Notes under the pieces: generated by a model
What the model was told of the DNA's origin: nothing
Database searches by the model: none
Seen by the model: the letters and a program-made list of their open reading frames with translations, nothing else
Shown here: in pieces, positions 1-10,900 of the stretch
Position numbering within the stretch: the first letter of the stretch is position 1
Layout: every line of letters starts with the position of its first letter
Source: Reticulitermes speratus
Taxonomy: Eukaryota > Arthropoda > Insecta > Blattodea > Rhinotermitidae
Assembly: GCA_021186555.1 (NCBI GenBank)
Contig: JAJKFL010000330.1
Span: forward strand, 32,221,944-32,285,943
Direction of reading: 5' to 3'
Length of the DNA stretch: 64,000 nucleotides
Program-made: the position numbers and the translations under genes

Positions 1-100
1 TATTCTAAAACTGTTTGATTTGTTGTTTATAAACAAGTGCATTTAGTTGGTGAAAAACATTGTCTATACTCGAAAAATGCACGGTGAAAATAGAATAAAG
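1..100 (+). repeat. End fragment of a ribozyme-type element
   Basis: Contains GTGCATTTAGTTGGTG (37-52) and AATGCACGGTG, the pair of short motifs seen at the outer ends of the foldback elements. The body would lie before the window. Confidence 0.4.
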
Positions 101-178
101 TTTGTTACGTATTTGTTGGACCAGAAGGTGTACTTACCTATATACCTCTCTGGTGACACGAATATTGGTCTTGATGTA

Positions 179-255
179 CAGGGTATACACAAAAGAATGG
201 TGCGGTTTCAATGGTGAATAAAGGGAAACCGCACCATTCTTTTGTGTATACCCTG
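179..255. mobile_element. 77-bp palindromic MITE, copy 1
   Basis: Almost entirely two 30-bp inverted repeats starting CAGGGTATACACAAAAGAAT, between TA dinucleotides. Looks like an end-only relic of a Tc1/mariner element. A second copy is at 35748-35825. Confidence 0.85.
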
Positions 256-432
256 TATTTATGACTGTACACAGTGTTGAAGAGCCGTGTCAACAAAATT
301 ACGTCCAAATTCCGCTTTTACGTTCATCTCTTATACCTTTTAATACAATGGTGCACAAATTACGGCGCCAGGTCGTCCGGGCGACTAAATTTTATACGGT
401 GACGCCTAATATCTGTGGGTACTCAGTAAGAA

Positions 433-645
433 ACAGCCGGAATGGCTCAGTCGGTATAGTGACTAGGCTACGGGCAGGACAATCCGACGTTCGATTCCCG
501 ACAAAGGCAATAGACGTTTCTCTTCTCCACAACGTCTAGACCGCTCTGAGTACCACCCAACCTGCTATTAAATCGCTACCGTTGTCATCCCTCGGGTATA
601 AACCGGCGGGGCGTGAAGCTGACCACGCTCCTCAATCTAGTGCCG
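433..645 (+). repeat. tRNA-derived SINE, family C
   Basis: A-box-like GGCTCAGTCGGTATAGTG and B box GTTCGATTCCC, then the body with CGTCTAGACCGCTCTG. Joined to a minus-strand family B SINE. Confidence 0.75.
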
Positions 646-654
646 AGGTTAAAA

Positions 655-935
655 ATGGTAAAGTTAAAGCAATACCATACAGGCCTGACAGCCTTAGGGC
701 ACCAGGAGGTTGAGGCTCCCAGATTTATAGACAATCGGCACATAAAGGTGGTAAGGTTGTCAGCCTTACGCACCGGCCGCCTTTAACCCCCAGGAAATAT
801 TCCTGGTACTCATTTCTGTCAGAGCTGAGTCGACCCCAGGCCATAGTGCGACCGAAAGGATTATGTCAATGAAAAATTCCAATCGACACCATCGTGAATC
901 GAACCCGCGACCTGCCGGCTTGTAGCGCAGTGGAT
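655..935 (-). repeat. tRNA-derived SINE, family B
   Basis: Reverse strand carries B box GGTTCGATTCACG; body with GGCGGCCGGTGCGTAAGG and CCTCAACCTCCTGG. A family C tail fragment follows at about 935-1000. Confidence 0.78.
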
Positions 936-1389
936 AAGAATGAGTGGAGATATACCTCCACTACCCGTATACGCCTTCATGTCGTGGAAGTTTTTACTCA
1001 GTATGAAATTTTTTTCGTGTCGTCACCCTTGTGGTGCGTAGAATTCTGAATTGGCTACCAGATTTTTGGGAAATTTGTGCAACCCTGCTTTTAACACATT
1101 TTCGATACTGGGATATGCGCCTGAATAAGTCTCCATGCCAGTCCGTCCTCGTGTACAAATCTGATTATGTATAAAGGAAGGTAAACTGAATTAATGCATA
1201 TGCAGTTTATTTAACGACGCGCTAAGTCACTGTCATCATACAGCGTGCAATAAATGGATGACAGTCAATTATCAATTCTGTGGCTCCGTGAATGAAACCC
1301 AAACCCTCAAATTTGGAAAAAAAAATTGAGGTAATACTGTGTGTTGGCTGAGCCAAGTATCTATCACCTCTCAAAACAGGAACATACTA

Positions 1390-1623
1390 ATCTGTGGTCT
1401 TTTGGGTGATTACACGCGTCGTGAGGTAATTATTTACCGACGTTTCGGGACAACGTGTCGGTCCCATCTTCACGGGTCGAGATTCCACGAAGGAAATCTC
1501 TCGACCCGTGAAGATGGGACCGACACGTTGTCCCGAAACGTCGGTAAATAATTACCTCACGACCCGTGTAATCACCCAAAAGACCACAGATTACATCAAC
1601 ATCGCGGCGGAAGCCTGAAATCA
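1390..1623. mobile_element. Foldback element, 'GATTTCAGGC' family, copy 1
   Basis: Inverted arms carrying CTGTGGTCTTTTGGGTGATT and GACGTTTCGGGACAACG. Exact 12-bp duplication AGGAACATACTA at 1378-1389 and 1624-1635. Each arm holds a GTGAAGATG - stem GGGAC/GTCCC - GAAACG core, a variant of the hammerhead-like motif. Confidence 0.85.
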
Positions 1624-2108
1624 AGGAACATACTAGGTAGTGCCTATAGTGACGTACAGGTGGCAGCACCCTGCAGTAATTCTTTCCATAGTAGCTCCGT
1701 GCGTTCGACTTTCTCCTAACTGGTTAAGTGTGGGTTATGGGTTTAGTGCACAGAGCCACAAGATTAGCAAGTCACTGCCAGTTCTCTCAGAATGCCGCCT
1801 TCTGTCACTGGCACGGAATGCAGTCCGAAAGAACATAAAAAAATTTTAGCATCCTATATGTTTGGCCCCCCCCCCCCCCCGACGAGTGGTGTGAGGAGGG
1901 CCGTGCCTATACCTCTGCGTTTCACCCGATTTGCTCGGTGAATATTAATTAAATCTAACATACTCGGGGTCCTTGCTAATAACACAATATTAGTCGATAA
2001 TAATCGACTAAACTGAATTTTCATTACTTGAGCAACATGGCGTGCAAAACAAAATTATTTTTCTTTCCTTTTATTCCTTCCTAAATATGTTCTGAAAACA
2101 AAAATTGT

Positions 2109-2148
2109 GAACCTGATGATGACATGAAACGGCCGAAACATGTTGTTC
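2109..2148 (+). ncRNA. Hammerhead-like core (solo)
   Basis: Stem I GAAC/GTTC, box CTGATGATG, GAAA, stem III ACATGT, cleavage position T. Stem II is weak (GAC...GCC), suggesting decay. Confidence 0.55.
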
Positions 2149-2701
2149 TGTATATGCCTTAAACATTTCAAGAAAAATTATAGCCATTATTATTATTATT
2201 TATCAAAGGTTCTGAGGATGGTACATTGCACTTAGGAGTACTAGGTTTCTGGACCCCACACGGTGTCTCGTATTTGGAAACTGGTAAAACGGTGTGGAAG
2301 TACCTAACGAGTTGGGCCGGACAGCAAGCGATATGCTAAATTACAGGACAACCAACCTACGTCACATAACTATCCCTACATACCGGCCTACACCTCCCAA
2401 CAAACATCAATGATTAGTCAGTCAAAAGTACCATTAGAAGAAAAGTGCATGATTTTTGCTACAGAAACGAAATACGATAATACAACAGACAGAAATGAGA
2501 CAACTCTGAACAATGACACAGAGTCTGTAAATTTACAGACTACAGATATGTATAAAACATCAAAGAACACAGGCTTGAAGTTTGATAAAGGGAAAAGAAA
2601 GGGTTACCTGTAAGAAGGTGATATTCTGATGCGATAAAAGAGACATCTTGAGTTACTGAATGGCATCATGTAGATGGCAGAACTGTCTACTATTACTTGA
2701 A

Positions 2702-3020
2702 GATAAAGGTAAAGGTAAAGGTACAGTAATCCCATTACGGGCCTGGACAGGCCCTTAGTGTTCCAGGAGGTTGAGGCTCCAGATTTATAGACAATCGGCA
2801 CATGAAGGTGGTAAGGTTGTCAGCCCTACGCACCGGCCGCCTTTACCCCCCAGGAAATATTCCTGGTACTCATTTATGTTAGAGTCTGAGTCGACCCCAG
2901 GGCCGTAGTGCGGCCGGAAGGATTATGTCAATGAAAAATTCCACTGACACCGTTGGGAATCGAACCCGCGACCTTCCAGCTTGTAGCGCAGTGCCTCAAC
3001 CAACTGTGCCAGAGCGACAA
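2702..3020 (-). repeat. tRNA-derived SINE, family B, near complete
   Basis: Reverse strand: tRNA-like head GCACAGTTGGTTGAGGCACTG, B box GGTTCGATTCCC, body, and a (TTTACC)n tail at 2702-2722. The ORFs here are SINE by-products. Confidence 0.82.
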
Positions 3021-3601
3021 GATCGTAAGATAAGGCCAACTACGAATGCTTTCTTGAAAGGACTTTCCAACGGGAATGAAAAATGTTTTTGGAAAAGGAA
3101 TGTGATAAGGTAAATAGAAGTACGGCCCTGTTTCTGTTTCTTTCGTTGGATCTCCACAAGGAGACGAGTAAAGTTTGGCATTACTGTTCACAGTCTATTA
3201 ACAAGAATCACAATGCATAGGAACAGTCAGCATGCTGACAACCATATTTCAAGTTGTCCTGCTGACTGTGTCGTGCTTGTTTACAGGTGCTGCACCAAAG
3301 ACATTGAAAACTGAGGACAGAGATGTGACCACACTGGTGATTTTATTAGCATACGGAGTTACAGCACGAGAAAAAGACCCACGCCACATAAACTACAAGT
3401 ATTACGTGACGTAATACCAACATGCTGAACGACTCGATATCGCCATAAATGATAGACGGCAGTAACATAGCGGGGATGGCCAGTCAGACGAGCTTTCGAA
3501 GCCGCACTTTGGGAAGCAACTTACGCAAGAGCCATGCATTAATAAAATAAAATATTTTTTTTCCTTATTAGATGGCTTCTTATTTCAATTCAGCCAACTA
3601 A

Positions 3602-4569
3602 CACAGGTTAGTTTCAGTCAGTTATGAGTACGTTGTCTTTATAAAATCTTTTAATACGCCATTCATGGTCAGCGTCACGTGCATTTAAACTACTGTAAAA
3701 CCCTATTTAATGAATTGGTGGGGGATTAGAATATATATCATTAAATCGAGGTTTTCATTAAATGGAGGTTACATTGTTTATATGAAGCTACTGTCAGGAC
3801 ATGAAAAAATCATTACTAAATCCAGGATTTCACTAAATGCGGGAACATTAAATCGGGGTTTTACTGTATCTGAATATTATAACAACACGTATTATCACCA
3901 ACTCGTACACACTACTGACGTACAATGTAACAAACTGTGTAAGACTCCTGACGTGTTCCGGTGTAACGTCACACCGTCCTCAGGACAGACACACAGAACA
4001 CTTAAATATACACAAGTCTAGTTGGTTAGGAATTTGTTAAAAACACATGTATAATATTTTAACACACAGCATCATGTCGTATTTTCACAGGTTAGTTTCA
4101 GTCAGTTATGAGTACGTTGTCTTTATAAAATCTTTTAATACGCCATTCATGGTCAGCCTCACGTGCATTTAAACTACTGTAAAACCCCTATTTAATGAAT
4201 TGCTGGGGGATTAGAATATATTTCATTAAATCGAGGTTTTCATTAAATGGAGGTTACATTGTTTATATGAAGCTACTGTCAGGACATGAAAAAATCATTA
4301 CTAAATCCGGGATTTCACTAAATGCGGGAACATTAAATCGGGGTTTTACTGTATCTGAATATTATAACAAAACGTATTATCACCAACTCGTACACACTAC
4401 TGACGTACAATGTAACAAACTGTGTAAGACTCCTGACGTGTTCCGGTGTAACGTCACACCGTCCTCAGGACAGACACACAGAACACTTAAATATACACAA
4501 GTCTAGTTGGTTAGGAATTTGTTAAAAAAACATGTATAATATTTTAACACACAGCATCATGTGGTATTT
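3602..4569 (+). repeat. 484-bp unit in tandem duplicate
   Basis: Two near-identical units, 3602-4085 and 4086-4569. Each holds a pogo-like MITE (3693-3866; 4178-4351; ends CTGTAAAACCC and GGGGTTTTACTG) followed by a minus-strand remnant of the hammerhead-like repeat. The ORFs beginning MNWWGIRIY and MNCWGIRIY in each unit are by-products of the repeat, not genes. Confidence 0.85.
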
Positions 4570-4745
4570 TAACAAAATGTTCTTTAACGGATTCCTAACC
4601 AACTAGGCTTGTGTATTTTTAAGCGTTCTGTGTGTCTCCGCTGAGGATGGTGTGACGTTCCACTGAAACATGTCGGCAATCTTATAACGTTTGTTACATT
4701 GTACTTCAATATTGTGTACGAGTAGGTGATAATACATGTCGTTAT
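4570..4745 (+). repeat. Inverted partial copy of the 484-bp unit
   Basis: Matches, in reverse, the part of the duplicated unit around 3880-4040 (ACCAACTAGGCTTGTGTAT..., TACGAGTAGGTGATAATAC). Carries the better-kept hammerhead-like core. Confidence 0.75.
4636..4675 (+). ncRNA. Hammerhead-like core near the 484-bp duplication
   Basis: Box CTGAGGATG at 4641-4649, stem II GGTG/CCAC, GAAAC at 4665-4669, ATGTC. Stem I not convincing. Decayed minus-strand relatives at about 3960-3992 and 4445-4477. Confidence 0.45.
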
Positions 4746-5914
4746 AAGTACGTACACGTACGGACAATTTTAAATTACCTGAATATTATTTTTGCCGGCA
4801 ACTTCCGTGAGCTGCATTGTGGCCACCCCTGTAATATGTTTACATGATAACGATGTTACGACACAAAAATAACTAAATGCCAGCACAGTACTTCTGATTA
4901 GGTCATGACTGATTCCTTTCACATCCATTCCAATTCATTACTCAATAATCATCACAGCATACAATACTATATAATCTTATAAATTTAAAGTCTCATTACG
5001 TAAACCAAGACTCAATAAAGTACGCTTCAGCAAAGACTCGTTTAACGTAGGCAGTACGAAATATTACGTGCAGTAACACCAACTTTTAACTATGCTGTCA
5101 GCTGCAAAAGATTAACATTGTTGGTGATGGATGATGGCATATGGGGCACTGGTCGAATAATTCTGACAGGGAAAACCAAAGTACTTCAAGAAAAACCTGT
5201 CCCAATGTCAGTTTATCCATGAAAAATCACATACAGACTGGCCTGGGATTGAACCTGGGCCTCCAAGCCAACTTGTTCAAGAATGTGATGCCACCATGAG
5301 AGATACAATGAATGTGTTTACCTGATGAAGATGTGTTAACATCAAAATTGGCAGTCAACAGTAATTAAACATCACATATAATGAGTACAAGTGGAATGAC
5401 TTTCTGTGATGTCAGTATCGTAGTATTGGCTACACAGTTATCCTCTGTGCAGTTATTTCGATCCCTTATGCGACCTTTAAATGATTTATATTTATGCTAT
5501 AAGAACTACATTTGTTTCCCAGCATTTTCTTTTAATGATGTCATAGTTCAGAACTTCTGACCACTTTATAGAATTCCTTCGCATTCATTCATTCATTCAT
5601 GTTTTATTGTGCACAGTGTCAACAGTGTGGATAAACAACAGTCCAGTCGGCAGACATGAACACACAAGGTGCAATTTGTTGGCCATGCTGACTGCTGAAG
5701 CAATAAAGACAGCTGCCTTCACTTCAACTGGCCCTTTCCTTTCTTCAGTCTCTGTCGTGCTTGAGCTTTAGTGTACGTTCGATATTTTCGTACCTCTTTC
5801 ATCAAAGTGTCACTTGTTTTAACAAGCTGAGGGGACTTCTTATCATCTGGAAAATGAAAGCAAACTAACTAACTACAAGGAGAAATCCTGCACAAGAAGA
5901 AACAACAAAAGCTG

Positions 5915-5924
<10 letters not shown>
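4746..5924. other. Intergenic, nothing firm
   Basis: One tRNA-like repeat (5140-5300) and an ATTC run at 5585-5600. No gene seen. Confidence 0.4.
5140..5300 (-). repeat. tRNA-like repeat, other family
   Basis: Reverse B box GGTTCAATCCCAGGCCAG and a body unlike families A-C. A related piece with reverse B box CCCGGTTCGATCCTAGG is at about 51085-51185. Confidence 0.45.
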
Positions 5925-5945
<21 letters not shown>

Positions 5946-6475
5946 CACCACCACCACAACCACCATCACAACCACCACAACCACCATCATCACCATCACA
6001 ACCACCATCATCACCATCACACCCATCACCATCACAAAACCACCACAACTACCATCATCACCATCACACAACCATCACCATCACCATCACAACCAGCATC
6101 ATCACCATCACAACCACTATCATCACCATCACAACCACCACCACAACCATCACCATCACAACCACCATGATCACCATCGCAACCACCAACATAACCATCA
6201 CAACCACCATCACCATCACAACCACCATCACCATCACAACCACCATCATCACCACAATCAAAACCACCATCACAACCACCACCACAATCACAACCACCAC
6301 CATCACCCAAATCACAACACACACCATCCACCCCATCATCATCACCATTACAACCACCACCATCACAACCACCATCACCATCAAAACCACCATAATGACC
6401 ATCACAACCACTATCACCACCACAACCACCATCATCACCATCACAACCACCACCACAGCAACATCAGGGAACAGA
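5925..6475. repeat. CAC/CAT/CAA microsatellite, ~550 bp
   Basis: Irregular mix of ACCACC, ATCACC and ACAACC triplets, preceded by (CTACTG)n. The His/Thr/Val-rich ORFs on both strands are artefacts of the triplets. Confidence 0.95.
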
Positions 6476-7414
6476 GGTAAGATGCCACATGCTCCACACT
6501 GGATTTAGTTACCGGTATTTATAATTTACTGAACGTCAGTAGCTCAGATGACACAGAATGTCTCAGAATAATGTCACACTTCAAAATCTCTTTATCCTTT
6601 ACACCTACCATGCTAATAGTGGAAAACTACAACGGCCCACAAAAGTGTTTGTACAGAAATGTCATCAACCTGTTCCCACCGTGGGCACTCCAAATGCCCA
6701 CCGTAAGTGCCCACGCATGATCCACAATGCCAAACAACACAAGTCAAATGTGGTGACATTATTTCGGAACACCTGTATAATGCTGAATGATAGGATAATA
6801 AGTGAAACCAATTGGAAAGGATGCAGAAGAAAGCAGTCATAGCCTGATTTAAGACTGCCCCCCGATATTTTCCGGGATGGACGGAGGGAAACCATAACAA
6901 ATGTTTGTCAAGATAGTCAATGTCCTGGCAGACAGATTCAAATTGGTCACCTCACTGATACAGATGAGATGTGTTACTGTTTGAGTCGACATGGTGGTTG
7001 TGAAGATTGGAACTGGAGAAAGGAAAGGTGTTAGTGAAAAGTATGAAAGCCCATATGTCCACGATGGTCACAGAAAGTTGTGGACCCAGCACAACGTGCA
7101 ATGTGGGGAACGGGGGATCAAAATCGGACGGAACTCCCTATATAAACTATGTACAAATTTGAAACTGTGACAGATGGGTAATATTTAGTAAAAGTTACAA
7201 GATGAGAAAATCAGTAGAATCTTACAGGCAATACGTGAGGCAACATAAAGAAATGAGGGACAGATATTTGTAAAATAAAGTGACACATAAGCAAACAGTG
7301 TTTACTTAGTTGTAAGACAACTGCGCTTCACAATCTTCAATTCTCAGGAACACAGCTGTAGAGAATGTGCTTAACTTTGTGTGCGATTATAAGGTGACTA
7401 CATTTCTCAGATGG
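6476..7414. other. Intergenic, nothing seen
   Basis: No coding, RNA or repeat feature that I can support. Confidence 0.4.
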
Positions 7415-7705
7415 GGCACGCGGTGGCGCAGTTGGTAGAGGCACTGTGCTACAAGCCAGAAGACTGCGGTTCCACCCCCATGGGGTCATTGGGATTTTTC
7501 ATTTACTTTATCCTTCTGGCCGCAGTATGACCTGGGGTCGAATCAGCCTCTAACAGAAATGAGTACCAGGAATATTTGCTGGGGACAAAAGGCGGCCGGT
7601 GCATAGGGCTGACAACTTTATCACCTTCATGTGCCGATTGTCTTGAAATCTGGGAGCCTCAACCTCCTGGAGCCCTCACGGCCTGTCCAGGCCTGTACAG
7701 AGTGT
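7415..7705 (+). repeat. tRNA-derived SINE, family B
   Basis: Head GCGGTGGCGCAGTTGGTAGA, B-box relic GCGGTTCCACCCC, body TCGAATCAGCCTCTAACAGA and GGCGGCCGGTGCATAGGG. Lies just past the last exon of the TPR gene. Confidence 0.82.
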
Positions 7706-7846
7706 GCTTTTTGTTTACATTTGCTCAGATGATCGATCAGAAAAAGATTCTCATATTACATTTGGGCAAATTCTTTATACAGGGATGTTACTGGCTCACC
7801 AATTCAGCAATAAAGGAGAACAACAACCATAAGCAATGTATCATTT

Positions 7847-7981
7847 CTAACCTTGAACTAAATCCACTGGTGGCTCCAGCAGTTCTTCTCTCTGGCATTT
7901 GATATAGTAACGGGACCACCATGCAACCCCATAGCCGATCATAGCTACAGCAATGGTGAGAAGTGCCATCAAAATAGGATG
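7847..7981 (-). CDS. TPR gene last exon (second membrane segment)
   Basis: Acceptor TTTTACAG, then 44 codons and a TAG stop. Encodes HPILMALLTIAVAMIGYGVA followed by WWSRYYIK and an acidic tail. Confidence 0.87.
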   Translation of the reverse strand, partial: HPILMALLTIAVAMIGYGVAWWSRYYIKCQREELLEPPVDLVQG

Positions 7982-10900
7982 CTGTAAAATAGAGAAAATT
8001 TTTTGGAGTGATAAGTTGATGTGTGTGATATGTGAATCACAATTTTGTACACTGGTGGCACTACAAGATGTAAGGTTTTGGAACCCTAAAATGCACTGTG
8101 GCAAGAACTCTTTTTATTGCTTATTACATCAGCTTGTATGTACTTTATCAATCTTTCAGCACTTAAATTCACAACAATATGTTTAGTCTTATCACGTACA
8201 TGTAACAGAACTTGGAGAACAATCACATACCAACAAAACAATTCAAATTTCTGACTAAAGAAATTTACTGCAGTCATAGCATCTTATGACTATCATTTAT
8301 ATTCGCACCTACAGATCCCTCTTGTGGTGTCATTTTATACAAAGTTAAGAACTGAAGGCAGTTCTAGTCTATTCCAGCAGAAATTTTGGAAAACGCCAAA
8401 AAATTATGTCTGTTTCTTGCAAATATCGATCTACATTTTACCACAATTAGAACATCCTTTGACGATGCATTCATTTACAATTGCCAAAACATACAGTGAA
8501 TATGTAAACCTCCCCTGATATGGAACTAAATGTTTTTCAAATAATTATAATACTGCTACATGTTTGATGTTGATTACTTAACTGATAGAAAATAATGAAA
8601 AGGGCAAAAATCTCTGAATAAATATTTGGGGTCAGGGGGTGTAAAATTTACGGAATATTAACAGAATAATGTGTTAAAAACTGTACACACAAGAGCAAAG
8701 TTTATGGGCGCACTGATAGATTCAGAGGAGGGACGATACACATTGCTGACGGCACATATTATGGGCTGTACCGGGAAATATTTTCCCAGTACCTCATTTG
8801 GTAACCCTGCCCTGGCCTCCGGCGCATGCATCGTTCCTTTCCCTCCCCTCTCATATTCCCCTCCTACTCCGAGGTTTCCTTATGGGTATGCAGGTTGTAG
8901 TTCGTTACTTCGATCCTCAGCTGACCTGGGGGAACATCAAAATTACGTCTCGGCTGTGCTTCTAAATTTTGTCTGGCAAGGCAGCCAGGGTTGGAGTCCC
9001 TTCCCTGGTGCCGTGGTCCTGTCTTGGCAGTTTTCTTTGGGTTCAGTCCCACGGTACCAGTAAGGTACTTTAGTTGGTACGTATGGGCCAATAATTATTA
9101 TTTTGTTAGTCACATGTGGCGCTTTGTGTGGAGAGTTATTGTGTGTACGATGTAATTGTCGTAATTATGTTGTTTTTTATAATATATGTTCATTTATTCT
9201 GTGAATTTTGTTGTGTTGCTACCCCGAACCCCAAACTGAAGGGCCCAGTGCGTGGGTGGGTAGTGCAGGGCAGCCACTGAATGCAATATACACAGATCAA
9301 TCAGTATATCCACAACAACTGAACAACTTTACTGATAAGAAAGAAGTGTGGTAATCACATGAATGCCAAACCAAAAATATTTTCTCGTAGAATCAGGGAA
9401 TGCGTAGATGGCGGACCACATGCACTGAAAGGCATGTTGATTACACAGAATAATAGCATAAGTCTAACTGCCATTCCATTATTTTGTTAAAACTTGATTG
9501 TAATTCTTTACCTCACCTCTGGAAATCGTCTATTTTCCAACAGCCAGGGGCACTTACCACTATAGTGGGTTTATAGGTGAGAATATGATCTGCTATCACA
9601 ATTATAACTCCCATGATGATACCAACACCAGCTCCAAGCCATGGGATTTGATCATCAGCTGAAACACCATGTTTTGTGTTTTAGACAATGGTTAGGACCT
9701 GTCTAGCTGACATGAAGTGTGACGTTCGCAGAGCTGCATTGACGGGTCTGAATCCTTTGTCTAACTTACATTCTCTCCTACGCTGACTTATAATAACTGC
9801 AGAGTTCTAATTATCATGTAAAGGTAAAGTATTAAAGTTAACCCTGTACTTGTCATGAAGGCATATAGGGGGAGAGTAGGCATAGGTCCATTCATTCTTA
9901 AGATCGGCACTAAAACGGAGATGAATGATCAGCCTGGTACCCTTTGAATAGGAGGGTGGTTGAGCTTCAGAGGTAGTCTGGACATTTTGGAGAACAGAAA
10001 AATCTCTTGCTCCTGCTGGGATTTGAACCCAGGATCACCAAGGCTTTTGGTCAGAAAACATGCTAAAGGAAACAGACTGCTTGGAAGCCCTACATACAGG
10101 TAGCAGGGAAATATTGAAATGGATCAAGAAATAGGATGGTACAGTGTGAACTGGATGTATCTGGTTCAGGATATGGACCAGTGACATACTCCTGTGAACA
10201 CCATAATGGACCCACAGGTACCATAAAAAAAAAGAGGGAAATTTCTGACTAGATAAAGGTCTATTAACTCAAGCACAACTCTGCTTCATGCACTTGGTTA
10301 CTTATTCATGTAAGTGTATTCTGACCAATTCATATTTCAATATTACCTTTTCTATCCTTCTCTTTCTGCTGAGATGTCTTCAAAATAGCTTTTAAAATAT
10401 CCGGGTCATTGGGCTGTAGTTTCAAAGCAATACGATAAGATATAAGAGCATCTGAAAAATGGAAGGTAGAAAATTCTACCTCAGCCTTACGAAAATAACC
10501 CTGAAACAGATTATAAAACCATAACCAACATACAGCGAATTACTGACCATGTAGTGCCAAAAGGATAATTCCTTCCTGCCAACCAGAAATAAATATTATT
10601 ACCTTTGCCCAGTCTGGCTTCAGCTTTATTGCTTCTTTGGCATCTTCCATTGCAAAGTAGAAGTGCTGCATTTTGAGGAATGCAAGCGACCGATTACTAT
10701 ATAAGGAATAACCCAGAGGATCCAACTTAATAGCATGGGTATAATGCAATACAGATTCTGCATAATTCTTATTCCGTACACATTCGTTTCCCTTCTCTTT
10801 CAGCCTCTGAATCTGCAACAAATGTAGAAATAAAAGTTTTATTTCATACCAACAAATGCACATAAACATATAGCGTCAAAAAGTTTATTCGTAACTTTCC

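Noticed and set aside
3710-4506. Two paralogous 103-residue genes (MNWWGIRIY / MNCWGIRIY)
   Set aside because: They span MITE ends and a ribozyme remnant inside a 484-bp duplication; similarity comes from the repeat, not from coding constraint.
6032-6508. Val/Met/Asp- and Thr/Ile-rich ORFs
   Set aside because: Products of the CAC/CAT triplet microsatellite, present on both strands.
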